Source of the DNA: Roseivirga sp. BDSF3-8
Lineage (GTDB): Bacteria; Bacteroidota; Bacteroidia; Cytophagales; Cyclobacteriaceae
Assembly (NCBI RefSeq): GCF_041449215.1
Contig: NZ_JBGNFV010000001.1
Span: 434,001-498,000 of the forward strand
Length of the DNA: 64,000 bases
Direction of reading: 5' to 3'
Shown here in pieces: positions 8,649-17,176 of this stretch (position 1 is the stretch's first letter; every line of letters starts with the position of its first letter). The translations under genes were made by a program, and so were the position numbers. Under the pieces are notes generated by a model. It made no database searches. It was not told the DNA's origin and worked only from the letters and a program-made list of their open reading frames with translations.

Positions 8649-9257
8649 TCAGAGAGCCACTGCACTTTTCACCTTCCATCCAATTGAGCTTACATCGCTA
8701 TAGGCATCTAATTTCAGATCAAATGTCTTATTTGAGTTGGGGGGAAAGACTTCATACAGCACCTTTTCCTCTATTAACAAAACGGTTTTAGTCTTACTAT
8801 AATAGGTAAATTCTACCACCACATCTTTGTAGCTGGCTACACTTGCTTTATTACTGACTTTACATTCAATTTTATACCTATTGCCCCAAAAATTTTCCCT
8901 ATATGTCCCATCTGCCTGCAGGAATGAGGCAGGTCTGGCTTTTTCATATCTTTCAATTGAATACTTATCATCGAAATAGCTTTCTGATCTCAATGATTCC
9001 ATTGCAAAGACAAACCCTAAGCACAATATGATCAGAACCAGGAAAAGCTTAAGGCCGATGTTTTTCTTCTTCTTTTTAATAGGTGGAGGTGTGGCTATCC
9101 GAAAGCAATCGCGAAGATCTGAAAAAAACTTTGCCGGTTGCCAATCATCCAGCCCCTCATGCCAAATCATCGTATCCGGGGTTAATCGCATCATTTTTAA
9201 ATCCTCCAGAGAATAAGGACCCTGCTGGTTCTTCCCGTCACTTATAAAGTATTCCAT
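8649..9257 (-). CDS. GYF_2-domain (DUF4339) single-pass membrane protein
   Basis: 202 residues. The first 50 residues are a GYF_2 domain (GPYSLEDLKMM, WHEGLDDWQPA), a presumed peptide-binding module. A basic linker of Lys repeats near residue 62 precedes one membrane segment at about 68-86 (LKLFLVLIILCLGFVF). The remaining 115 residues form an extracytoplasmic domain of unknown type. The 3' region and the gap beyond are AT-rich relative to neighbours. Function unknown. Confidence 0.75.
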   Translation of the reverse strand: MEYFISDGKNQQGPYSLEDLKMMRLTPDTMIWHEGLDDWQPAKFFSDLRDCFRIATPPPIKKKKKNIGLKLFLVLIILCLGFVFAMESLRSESYFDDKYSIERYEKARPASFLQADGTYRENFWGNRYKIECKVSNKASVASYKDVVVEFTYYSKTKTVLLIEEKVLYEVFPPNSNKTFDLKLDAYSDVSSIGWKVKSAVAL

Positions 9258-9553
9258 TATTTTTCACTGAGATAAGTCACATATTTTATACAAAAAAACA
9301 AAATAACTTTCTCTGACTTTCAGGAATTGCATTCAAAATACCACTTCATAGCTAGTTGACTTACGTAAAAGCGAATGGTGTAAGTTTGAACGAATATTTT
9401 TATCTGAACAGACTGGATATCAGATATTCTTGAGCCCTATTGAGGATAGTCTTATTAAACCACCCTCATTTGCACCTACGCCAGCATTATTGCAATACCA
9501 CTTAAAATGTACTTATAAATAATAATAGGCTACCCAATAATATAATATTACCT
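9258..9553. other. AT-rich gap with no supported gene
   Basis: About 296 AT-rich bases between two minus-strand genes. I see no convincing open frame, hairpin terminator or RNA gene. The left side must hold the promoter of the GYF_2 gene. Confidence 0.5.
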
Positions 9554-10798
9554 CTACCCCCCTACGATATTAGCAATATTATAGCCCAGCAATACAAGCA
9601 GGGTGAGTAGGGCTACCACGGTGGGTATAGGGATGTGGTTGACATTGAGGGGAATCTTAAACAGCTCATCCCCGTCATCTTTGGTGCCCTTATATTTTTT
9701 GCGGAAGTTCAGCAGGGCAATGTTCACCATGCCGAAGACGATGAATATGAAGATATTACTGATACTGGCCACAGTCTTCAGGTTACCGATAAGGCCAAAA
9801 GCGATAGCCACCAGGGCTATGGATATTATGGCATAGTTAGGGGCATTGCCTATACCACTAATGGTGGTAAACCGCTCCAGCCACTTGATCTTGCTATCGC
9901 GGGCCACGTCATACAGGAGGCGTGAGGTGCCCAGGATGTTACTGAGCACTGTCTTGCTCGTAGCAAATAAGGCCACTACAGCGAGGATAGTAGCTCCGGT
10001 CTGCCCTAGTTTTGTCTTGATAACGGCAGCGAGGGGACCACTGGATGACGCCAGCTCCCGGGCATCCAGCACACTTAAGCTACTGATGGCGATAAGCACA
10101 TAGACCACCAATACGATAAGGCCGCTCATTAAGACAGCGCGGGGCATGTTCTTTCGGGGCTTTTTGGTCTCTTCTGCCATCTTTACCAGGTCCTCAAAAC
10201 CGATATAACTGAAAAAAATCAGGGCGCCGCCTGCGAGTATGCTGCCAAAAGCCCCATCAGAGGGCGCCTTAAACAAATCTACGGTACCAAACTCCGGTAT
10301 GCTCACACCAATAACTAATAACAGGCCGGCAAGGGTAACGATAGTGGCAAAGCCATTGTAGTAAGAGCTATACTTGGAGCCTATGATATTGAAAAATGCC
10401 ATAAGGGCGATGATACCTACCATGCTTGTCCAGTTGGGTATGTCCCACAAGCGGCTGAGGTACTCGGAGAAGCTAATGGCGATGGCAGCGGCGGCTACGA
10501 CACCGGTAAAAACCATGAAGATGGACATAAACAAGGCGGTCTTCTCACCCAGCCCCTGCTTGATGTATTCGAAACTACCGCCTGCGTCAGGGTATCGGCT
10601 AACGAACTCCGCATAGGAAAGACCGGTGAGCAGGGCCACCACCGCAGCCACTATGAAACTGACCCAAAGCATGTTGCCGCTAAGCCCCGCGGCCTGTCCG
10701 ATGATGGCGTAAATGCCGGCACCTACTATGCCTCCTACCCCAAACATAAGTACGTCCCAAAATCCCAGACTTCTTTTTAGTTTCTTCTCTTTTGCCAC
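9554..10798 (-). CDS. APC-superfamily amino acid permease
   Basis: 414 residues beginning with GTG at 10798, followed by a Lys-rich leader. About eleven to twelve membrane segments are visible. The conserved APC opening GVGGIVGAGIYAIIG lies near residue 20, and the motif GFEDLVKMAEETKKPRKNMP, in the loop after TM6, is typical of the family. It likely imports or exchanges amino acids or polyamines at the inner membrane; substrate unknown. It stands alone with about 200 bases free on its 5' side. Confidence 0.9.
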   Translation of the reverse strand: MAKEKKLKRSLGFWDVLMFGVGGIVGAGIYAIIGQAAGLSGNMLWVSFIVAAVVALLTGLSYAEFVSRYPDAGGSFEYIKQGLGEKTALFMSIFMVFTGVVAAAAIAISFSEYLSRLWDIPNWTSMVGIIALMAFFNIIGSKYSSYYNGFATIVTLAGLLLVIGVSIPEFGTVDLFKAPSDGAFGSILAGGALIFFSYIGFEDLVKMAEETKKPRKNMPRAVLMSGLIVLVVYVLIAISSLSVLDARELASSSGPLAAVIKTKLGQTGATILAVVALFATSKTVLSNILGTSRLLYDVARDSKIKWLERFTTISGIGNAPNYAIISIALVAIAFGLIGNLKTVASISNIFIFIVFGMVNIALLNFRKKYKGTKDDGDELFKIPLNVNHIPIPTVVALLTLLVLLGYNIANIVGG

Positions 10799-11004
10799 AC
10801 CTATAGATTCAAAAAATCATCAATATTTCCATTAAAAAATCAGCCATGTCGTCTGGCTTATCTAATGGGGTAACAGAGGAAGGCGTGCCTTGTTCAGGCT
10901 AATGGCATGGAGATGGAGAGGCCAATAAATGAGGGCTGAAATAGGACAACCAACACGATTCACTAATTATGAATAGATTATATTGAGATATGGGATCAGT
11001 AAAT

Positions 11005-11391
11005 CTACCTGCCCGCTACCCCGGCAGCCCTAAACATCTCTTTTATATCTGCCTCTATGGGAAGAGGCTTTAAGGGAAGTATATTGGCCCCGCCGGTATT
11101 GCCCACCGGTATTTTGCCAACAAATGACTTCACTCCACCTACAAGAAGCCGGGGGATCTGCCCGATTATCTCACGGACGCTTTTGATCCGAAAACCAAAC
11201 TGCAGCATCTTCCAATGGGCATAGGAGTGTTGATAAGGATAGGCCTGCCCGATGACATGAGCTCTTTCAAGATGGCGCCACGCCTGATGGAGATCGCCCG
11301 CCTGCATGGCCTGCCGGTAAGCGTTTATCTCTTTGTCAAAGTATGGTCTGAGGGTATCGGGTATCTTCGTATAAACTTTCATGATAGGCAT
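11005..11391 (-). CDS. DUF3703 family protein
   Basis: 128 residues. The pattern YRQAMQAGDLHQAWRHLERAHVIGQ followed by HSYAHWKMLQFG and a Gly/Pro-rich tail with NTGGAN and PLPIEADI matches my recollection of the DUF3703 family, small soluble proteins of unknown role. The helical His/Trp motif (QAWRHLERAH) is its hallmark. ATG at 11391 or the second Met three codons later could be the start. It is divergent from the molybdenum-carrier-like gene at 11497. Confidence 0.75.
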   Translation of the reverse strand: MPIMKVYTKIPDTLRPYFDKEINAYRQAMQAGDLHQAWRHLERAHVIGQAYPYQHSYAHWKMLQFGFRIKSVREIIGQIPRLLVGGVKSFVGKIPVGNTGGANILPLKPLPIEADIKEMFRAAGVAGR

Positions 11392-11496
11392 AGTGTGCTT
11401 CTGTTATACGTGACTGAACCGCTTAAGGGTTCGGTTAAGCCACTACCACATAAGGGTATATTCAATTCAATCGGGTCAAAATAATAATACAGGAAA

Positions 11497-12009
11497 ATGC
11501 TTCAAAAAATCGTATCGGGAGGACAAACCGGAGTGGACATGGCGGCTCTAGTGGCAGCCTGGGAGGTGGGGCTGCAAACAGGTGGATGGGTCCCTGCGGA
11601 CTTTAAAAATGAGGAGGGGACTATACAGCAGGGCCTGGGGCTGAACCCAACGCCTGAGGACAGAAGTACCTACGCACGGGACCTACCACGCTCACTACGA
11701 ACGGAATGGAACGTGCGTGATAGTGATGCGACGTTAATTATTCGTTTAGATAGTGAGGAAGGGACTGATAATTGTAAAGGAACATTGTTTACCGAAAAGG
11801 CGGCGGCTATTTATGCCAGGCCCAGCCTTGCCATACTCTTGCCTGATCAACAACAAACGGTCGATGTACTCACCTGGCTGGACATACATGATGTGAGGAT
11901 TCTAAATGTCGCGGGACCGTCGGAGGGCGCGCAGCCAGGCATACAGCAGGCTGCTTATGATTTCTTACAAAAATTGTTTAATGAGGTGATCAAGCGACGT
12001 AGTGCCTGA
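11497..12009 (+). CDS. Putative molybdenum-carrier/TIGR00725-like Rossmann protein
   Basis: 170 residues. The N-terminus KIVSGGQTGVDMAAL is the hallmark of the putative molybdenum cofactor carrier family, with a nucleotide-binding Rossmann-like fold. A second motif TLIIRLDSEEGTDNCKGT lies near residue 90. Plant and bacterial relatives bind molybdenum cofactor, but many members have unproved ligands and no molybdenum genes lie nearby. Its last 20 bases overlap the convergent hypothetical gene on the other strand. Confidence 0.78.
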   Translation: MLQKIVSGGQTGVDMAALVAAWEVGLQTGGWVPADFKNEEGTIQQGLGLNPTPEDRSTYARDLPRSLRTEWNVRDSDATLIIRLDSEEGTDNCKGTLFTEKAAAIYARPSLAILLPDQQQTVDVLTWLDIHDVRILNVAGPSEGAQPGIQQAAYDFLQKLFNEVIKRRSA

Positions 12010-12349
12010 CCAACTCTACTTGCATGCGGCTGGTCATAGGATTTTCAGGCTTTCCATTGAGCAGCACCAGGGTGTACGCTAACTTTGAAAGTTTCCAATC
12101 CTGGCAGACGGTTTTACTTACCTCATCACTGAGGTATACACACCGAAAGTGTTTATCTACTGGCATGCCGCTTAGTGCACAAACCTGCATGGCCCGGTTA
12201 ATGGCCTGGCTCAACTCACCATAGGTGTCAAAACCAAACTCCTGCAGGTTACGGCTAGTGAAGCGGAGTTCATGGTTATCAAGTGCTTCCTGAAAAGCAT
12301 CTGTATAGGGATTGGAATAGCCTCTGTTATATTCGATGATTTGTTGCAT
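11990..12349 (-). CDS. Hypothetical protein
   Basis: 119 residues from the ATG at 12349; a TTG four codons upstream is an alternative start. I do not recognise the family. The protein is soluble with an N-terminal helix (QQIIEYNRGYSNPYTDAF), a middle helical pair around ELSQAINRAMQVC, and a C-terminal strand-rich part ending VELVRHYVA. It lacks a signal peptide. The even codon use similar to its neighbours supports a real gene. It overlaps the convergent gene by 20 bases. Confidence 0.65.
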   Translation of the reverse strand: MQQIIEYNRGYSNPYTDAFQEALDNHELRFTSRNLQEFGFDTYGELSQAINRAMQVCALSGMPVDKHFRCVYLSDEVSKTVCQDWKLSKLAYTLVLLNGKPENPMTSRMQVELVRHYVA

Positions 12350-12443
12350 ATCCGGGCGCAATTTTGTCGGTAAATCAAATACAAAACTGCGTTGACAGCC
12401 AATGTGTTTATAAATTACTCACTGACTTTCAGATATTTATTAA

Positions 12444-12743
12444 TCAGGCATTCTGATTTATCAGCTTTATTAGCTGATGCTTCTGGGCTACTCCCGATTG
12501 CCTCCATACTGGCTTACCGTTTTTGAATAAGATGAGCGTAGGCACACCCCTTACCTGGTATTTGTCAGCAAGCTGGCGGTTACGGTCCACATCTATCTTA
12601 AGTATCCTGGCCTTTCCTTCCGTCTCTGCAGACACTTCTTTGAGTATAGGTGCCTGCATTTTGCAGGGGCCACACCACGTGGCGTGAAAATCCACCAATA
12701 CGGGCTGGCTGCCCGAAATCATCTTTTGAAAATTACCTTTCAT
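12444..12743 (-). CDS. trxA: Thioredoxin
   Basis: 99 residues, slightly shorter than typical thioredoxin because the N-terminus is trimmed. The active site WCGPC is at residues 23-27, preceded by the buried Asp (VLVDFHATWCGPC), with the cis-Pro in VRGVPTLILF and the KNGKPVWRQSG loop. It reduces protein disulfides in the cytosol. It lies 24 bases downstream of the DnaJ-like gene on the same strand, so thioredoxin and co-chaperone are probably transcribed together, which would fit a protein-folding stress response. Confidence 0.93.
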   Translation of the reverse strand: MKGNFQKMISGSQPVLVDFHATWCGPCKMQAPILKEVSAETEGKARILKIDVDRNRQLADKYQVRGVPTLILFKNGKPVWRQSGVAQKHQLIKLINQNA

Positions 12744-12767
12744 TGTTTCCTTATTTTATACAGGATA

Positions 12768-13748
12768 TCATGCAGGTTGCCCCTGTACGCTATCCCTTAA
12801 TTTTTCTACCAACTCTTTTTGCTCCCTGGTCAGCTTGTTAGGTACGGCCAGCTCGAAGGTGATATAGAGATCACCGTGCCCGGAGCCATTATATACAGGC
12901 ATACCTTTTCCCTTCAGCCTTACTTTCTTACCGCTTTGGGTGCCTTCCGGAATAGTGAGACTTACACGTCCGGTCATGGTTTCCACCTCCTGCTTGCCTC
13001 CCAGCATCGCCGTAAACATATCCATCGGTACCCTGGCATGCAGGTCATCTCCCTTGCGCTCAAACCTTGGGTCGCCGTGTACATTCACTGTGAGGTACAG
13101 GTCTCCACGCTTACCCGTAGGTCCCGCCTGCCCTTTGGCTTTGATTCTCAGCTTAAGCCCGTCATAAGCACCAGGCCTGATCTTAACATTAAGCTTTTTC
13201 TCACTGGTATTCACCATACGCTCCGTACCATTATAGGCCTCGGAGAGACTTATATGCAAATCACCCTGCAAGTCAGCCCCGGGCATATCCTGGCTGAATC
13301 CTCCGCCTCTGAAACCAGCGCGTCCTCCGGCTCCGCCCCCAAAACCAGCTCCTCCGGCAGTGCCGCCAAAGAACCTTTCGAAGAAGTCGCTGAAGCCACC
13401 GCCTCCGCCTCCAAAGAAGTCAGAAGGGTCGCCCTGGTAGGTATAGCCACCTCCCCCACCGCCAAATTGGCCAAAGGGGTTGCCATTACCTCCCTGTGAG
13501 GGATCATAGCCGGCATTCTTATACTGCTTCCAGTTTGCCCCCAGCCTGTCATACATTTTTCTGTTCTCAGGATTACTGAGTACCTCATGCGCTTCGGTTA
13601 CGTCTTTAAAGCGGTCCTCAGCCTGTGGATCCCCCTGGTTCTTATCGGGGTGATACTTAACAGCCAGCTTACGGTAGGCTTTCTTTATTTCCTCCGGGCT
13701 GGCGTCTTTCTTCACGCCCAGTATTTTATAGTAATCTTTGTAATCCAT
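12768..13748 (-). CDS. cbpA: CbpA-type DnaJ co-chaperone
   Basis: 326 residues from the ATG at 13748. A J domain covers residues 3-70 with the HPD motif at 33-35, followed by a long Gly/Phe-rich region at about 85-165, then two C-terminal substrate-binding domains. There is no CxxCxGxG zinc-finger region, which separates CbpA-like proteins from true DnaJ. It stimulates DnaK ATPase in protein folding. The frame extends upstream to 13820 by a TTG, but the ATG with a strong GGAGG site 7 bases before it decides the start. The trxA gene follows. Confidence 0.93.
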   Translation of the reverse strand: MDYKDYYKILGVKKDASPEEIKKAYRKLAVKYHPDKNQGDPQAEDRFKDVTEAHEVLSNPENRKMYDRLGANWKQYKNAGYDPSQGGNGNPFGQFGGGGGGYTYQGDPSDFFGGGGGGFSDFFERFFGGTAGGAGFGGGAGGRAGFRGGGFSQDMPGADLQGDLHISLSEAYNGTERMVNTSEKKLNVKIRPGAYDGLKLRIKAKGQAGPTGKRGDLYLTVNVHGDPRFERKGDDLHARVPMDMFTAMLGGKQEVETMTGRVSLTIPEGTQSGKKVRLKGKGMPVYNGSGHGDLYITFELAVPNKLTREQKELVEKLRDSVQGQPA

Positions 13749-13755
13749 TGTAAAT

Positions 13756-13760
13756 CCTCC
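13756..13760 (-). promoter_or_regulatory. Strong Shine-Dalgarno (GGAGG) for the CbpA-like gene
   Basis: GGAGG sits 7 bases upstream of the ATG at 13748. Such sites are uncommon before genes in this window, where most starts lack a purine box, so it both fixes the start and suggests high translation. Confidence 0.7.
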
Positions 13761-13815
13761 GTTTTCTATCGGTTTTACACCGTTTCCGGATAGTATACTG
13801 ACAGTCCGGCAGAAA

Positions 13816-13858
13816 AACACCGTTCGATCAGACTGTTTCTATAAGAACAAACGGTGTT
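13816..13858. promoter_or_regulatory. Inverted repeat AACACCGTT-N25-AACGGTGTT upstream of the CbpA-like gene
   Basis: A perfect 9-base inverted repeat spans 13816-13824 and 13850-13858; a further ACACCGTTT lies at 13777-13785. It falls in the 317-base gap (13749-14065) between the divergent CbpA-like gene and the porin gene. It could be an operator for a heat-shock or envelope regulator, or a stem in the transcript. No other feature is evident in the gap. Confidence 0.45.
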
Positions 13859-14065
13859 CCATCCTTAAAACCAGCCACTAATTGTCACTGTTTCGTAAGA
13901 AGGTATTGCCAATTTGACAGAAAACACGAAAATCACTGACCTAAAGCAAATTAAACCCGCCAGCTTCTTGATAATTTATTAACCGGCCCTTCCATAAGTA
14001 ACCTTGGTTACACCAGCCCTTAGCAAATCCGTGCACCTTGCAGTACAATTTCAGATGTCAATGCC

Positions 14066-15523
14066 ATGAGCAAACACCTCGTCACCCTACTACTGCTTTG
14101 GGGGGCATTTCTACTCACCTGTCCGGCGCCTGCGCAACATATGGTTGCCCCGCACACCCAAAGGGAAGAAGGTTATAGAGCGGAAACCCTTCATACATAT
14201 GAACCCGGTGACTCCGAACAAGGTAGTACTGATTCTACCCTTTCCATTCGTACTTTTTTTACCAAAGGCCACTTTGAAGGCCATATAAGAAACTACACCA
14301 TGGCCACCACTAATAAAGGGGCACTGTCGGACTATTGGAGTAATGCCACTGGGGGGGCGGTGCACTACACCACGGCCACCTACCACGGCCTGCAGTTGGG
14401 GGTGGCCTGGATATTCACCTTTCATACTTTAGGCCCTGACTTAACCACGCCGGACAGCATCAGTGGCAAACTACCTAAGTGGGAACTGGAACTGTATGAT
14501 GTGAGCCGCCCCGGGGTGGGTAAGGACCTGGACAGGCTGGAGGAACTGTGGCTCTACTACGAAAGACCACGGTGGAATATCAGGATAGGTAAGCAGAACA
14601 TCAACAAAGGCCCGCTACTGCTGGCTCGTGACGGGCGCATGAAGCCTTTTGTCTATAGAGGGGTATGGATGCAGGGCACCCCGGCAAAGGGACACCGCCT
14701 TACGCTGGGAGGGATAGATAAGGTATCGCCCAGGGGCTTTACGGAATGGTACTCCCTCACGGAGGCCATCGGGCTGGCGGGCATGGGGGTGACTCCTGAA
14801 GGGGAGCCCTCAGCGTACCATGAACAGGTGGAGACAAAAGGCCTGCTGGTAGCGGGGTATGAAAACACCGTACTCCCTGGCATAAGGCTGTCCTACTGGT
14901 CGTACTACCTGCATAACTTATTCACCATGCAATGGGCCCAGGTGGACTACCATCACGAGGGCTTGATCCTTGGGGCGCAGCTTGCCTGTCAGCAACCTCA
15001 AAAAGCACAAAGAAACCAGGAGCAGACCACACGCTACATGCAGCCAAATGAAAGAGGGGTGGTGGCTTCTGTGCAGGCGGGCTGGCAAGGTGATCATATT
15101 CATCTGACCGCCGCAGCGTTGAGAAGTTTCTCAGAAGGGCGCTTCCTTTGGCCGAAAGAACTGGGTAGGGAGGATTTTTACGTATCGCAGCCCCGGGCCT
15201 GGATAGACGGCCTGGGCGATGCCAAGGTCTATTCACTAAAAGGCGTCTACAAGGGGCTACCTCATGGAGGCTGGAACATGAAGCTGCAGCTAAGCCGCTA
15301 TGACTTACCGGCAGCCGATGAGCTGAACAAGTACCGCAGACCGTCCTTTTACCAGGTGCTGGCAGAGGCAGGCTATACATTTGGCGGCAGATTAAAAGGC
15401 CTGGAGCTTACTTTCCTCTACATAGGCCGCTACAGCCCTGCGGAGGAAACCCCTGCCCTGGCCCAAAACTTTTACCGCACAAACTTCCATCACCTGAACC
15501 TGGTAACGAATATTGTCTTCTGA
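14066..15523 (+). CDS. OprD-like outer-membrane porin
   Basis: 485 residues with a signal peptide (LVTLLLLWGAFLLTCPAPAQ). The mature part has an OprD-type beginning (FTKGHFEGHIRNY, then GGAVHYTTATYHGLQLG and AWIFTFHTLG), continuing as alternating beta strands with large Gly-rich loops to a C-terminus that ends in Phe (NLVTNIVF), as expected for a barrel. These porins pass small solutes such as amino acids or peptides; specificity unknown. It starts with ATG at 14066, 25 bases after the last obvious AT-rich promoter segment, and abuts the tandem-repeat region downstream. Confidence 0.75.
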   Translation: MSKHLVTLLLLWGAFLLTCPAPAQHMVAPHTQREEGYRAETLHTYEPGDSEQGSTDSTLSIRTFFTKGHFEGHIRNYTMATTNKGALSDYWSNATGGAVHYTTATYHGLQLGVAWIFTFHTLGPDLTTPDSISGKLPKWELELYDVSRPGVGKDLDRLEELWLYYERPRWNIRIGKQNINKGPLLLARDGRMKPFVYRGVWMQGTPAKGHRLTLGGIDKVSPRGFTEWYSLTEAIGLAGMGVTPEGEPSAYHEQVETKGLLVAGYENTVLPGIRLSYWSYYLHNLFTMQWAQVDYHHEGLILGAQLACQQPQKAQRNQEQTTRYMQPNERGVVASVQAGWQGDHIHLTAAALRSFSEGRFLWPKELGREDFYVSQPRAWIDGLGDAKVYSLKGVYKGLPHGGWNMKLQLSRYDLPAADELNKYRRPSFYQVLAEAGYTFGGRLKGLELTFLYIGRYSPAEETPALAQNFYRTNFHHLNLVTNIVF

Positions 15524-15548
15524 GCAATCTCATCACAGATTCGCCCAT

Positions 15549-16275
15549 CAGGGTACAGACAAAGGGGTACAAACGCATCGCTTTACCCGCAAAACCTCAA
15601 AACGCATCATACTGCCCCAAAGGAAGTCTAACTGTAAATGTCTAAACCATGATTCGTAGGATGGGCCTGATGGGCTTGATTTTTTGATTTTCACCTGCGG
15701 TGAATGATGATTGATTGGGCCTTTGGTAAATACCACAATCACGGTAATCAAGAAAATCCCAGTGCATGGAGACAATAATTCAGGGTACAGACAAAGGAGC
15801 ACAAAGGCAGCGCTTTACCCGCAAAACCTCAAAACGCAGCACCCTGCCCCAAGGAAGTCTAACTGTAAATGTCTTGACCTTGATTCGTAGGATTAGCATG
15901 ATGGCCTTGATTTTTTGATTTTCACCTGCGGTGAATGATGATTGATTGGGCCTTTGGTAAATACCACAATCAGGGTAATCAAGAAATCCCAGTGCATGGA
16001 GACAATAATTCAGGGTACAGACAAAGGAGCACAAACGCATCGCTTTACCCGCAAAACCTCAAAACGCAGCACCCTGCCCCAAGGAAGTCTAACTGTAAAT
16101 GTCTTGACCTTGATTCGTAGGATTAGCATGATGGCCTTGATTCTTTTTGATTTTCACCTGCGGTGAATGGGATTGAATTTGGCCTTTGGTAAATACCACA
16201 ATCAGGGTAATCAAGAAATCCCAGTGCATGGAGACAATAATTCAGGGTACAGACAAAGGAGCACAAAGGCAGCAC
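15549..16275 (+). repeat. Tandem ~231-bp repeat, three units plus a partial fourth (left flank of Septu genes)
   Basis: Units begin with CAGGGTACAGACAAAGG at 15549, 15781, 16011 and 16243, giving periods of 232, 230 and 232. Units 2 and 3 are nearly identical. Each full unit contains a perfect hairpin TTCACC-TGC-GGTGAA (15690-15704, 15921-15935, 16153-16167), with TTGATT-rich sequence to its left and the complementary AATC-rich sequence to its right, so each unit is an imperfect palindrome. The fourth stops at GCACAAAGGCAGCAC, exactly where the array after ptuA also stops. Short open frames inside are shadows of the repeat. Confidence 0.93.
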
Positions 16276-16333
16276 GGAAGCACTCCTACAGGCCACCCCA
16301 AAGCCAGATGGGGCGGTACAGGCACAGCTAATC

Positions 16334-16369
16334 CTGTGACATTTTACACCGGAGATTTTTTTGTCACAG
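16334..16369. repeat. 8-bp inverted repeat CTGTGACA / TGTCACAG
   Basis: CTGTGACA at 16334-16341 pairs with TGTCACAG at 16362-16369 across a 20-base loop. It lies between the repeat array and ptuB and may be a terminator-like stem or an end of an old mobile element. Confidence 0.5.
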
Positions 16370-16439
16370 AGTGAGGGGAGGCTTGGCGGCTAACTGAAAG
16401 AACGGGTTACACCTACTGTGTGCCAACCTGATAGTCATA

Positions 16440-16448
16440 GCTTACTAG
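16440..16448. repeat. 9-bp direct repeat GCTTACTAG, left copy
   Basis: The same nine bases occur at 18481-18489. The two copies bracket the ptuA-ptuB gene pair closely (genes 16464-18460) and could be a cassette boundary or target duplication; chance is not excluded. Confidence 0.4.
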
Positions 16449-16463
16449 TATGTAGGCGATTAC

Positions 16464-17168
16464 TTATAAAACTTCGGTTCGCTTTTTAGGAATAAGGTTT
16501 TCATCAAATGCATTCCGATCAGTGCCTATAAAATTTTCTACTAAAACCTCCTGAACAGTCGGGTAGCCTGTAAAAGCTTTAAACCAGATGGAAAAAAAAC
16601 CACTTTCTGGTGCTAACTCACCAATTAAACTTACTATATAATTTAAATCATTCCCATTACTTACCGCCTCATCAACTAATAACCGGCAAGAGAATGCTTT
16701 ATTAAACGTAACCGTCCTGTTTTTCCATCGCCTATCAGATACAGAGGGTCTATTCGGATTTTTCTGAAGCCCTACCAAATCCAGCGTGTTCTGTGCCCTA
16801 TGTTGGATTTCCGGCTCCAAGTCAGCTGATACGTCAATACTGCCATCACTATTATACACATAGGCCATATGGGTATTGTGAATGTCCGGCCAGAGATAAT
16901 CATCTAAATTTATAGGTGTATCACCTTTTGAAGAATTACAATTTGCGCACCCCAGTAGAAAATTAGTCCATTCTACTTCCAATTCGGGTGTAAGACTTTT
17001 CGGTTGAACGTGCTCTACCGCCAAAGAGGCAGGCAATTTTTGATCGCAATAACTACAGTATTGCCCCATTCTCTGTATTAAAGCGCCTCTGAAATTGGCA
17101 TAGTCAGAATAGCTGATCGGTTGCCCTTCCTCATCCACAGGGGCGTTTCCTCTAACTATTGGTCGCAT
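16464..17168 (-). CDS. ptuB: Septu-type HNH endonuclease (PtuB-like)
   Basis: 234 residues. The HNH region has two zinc-type Cys pairs, CSYC at 38-41 and CANC at 74-77, around the catalytic VEHV (Glu52, His53), then NCNSSKGD. This is the arrangement of the TIGR02646 family, which serves as the effector of Septu and of retron Ec78. In those systems the paired ATPase restrains the HNH nuclease until phage infection, after which it degrades nucleic acid and aborts the infection. It lies 8 bases downstream of the ATPase gene on the same strand. ptuA-ptuB order and size fit Septu. Confidence 0.87.
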   Translation of the reverse strand: MRPIVRGNAPVDEEGQPISYSDYANFRGALIQRMGQYCSYCDQKLPASLAVEHVQPKSLTPELEVEWTNFLLGCANCNSSKGDTPINLDDYLWPDIHNTHMAYVYNSDGSIDVSADLEPEIQHRAQNTLDLVGLQKNPNRPSVSDRRWKNRTVTFNKAFSCRLLVDEAVSNGNDLNYIVSLIGELAPESGFFSIWFKAFTGYPTVQEVLVENFIGTDRNAFDENLIPKKRTEVL

Positions 17169-17176
17169 GCAGGAAA

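Noticed and set aside
15780-16166. Short ORFs inside the 231-bp repeats (repeated small proteins on both strands)
   Set aside because: They recur only because the DNA repeats, have no start signals or domain character, and change frame between units; the DNA palindrome explains the conservation better.
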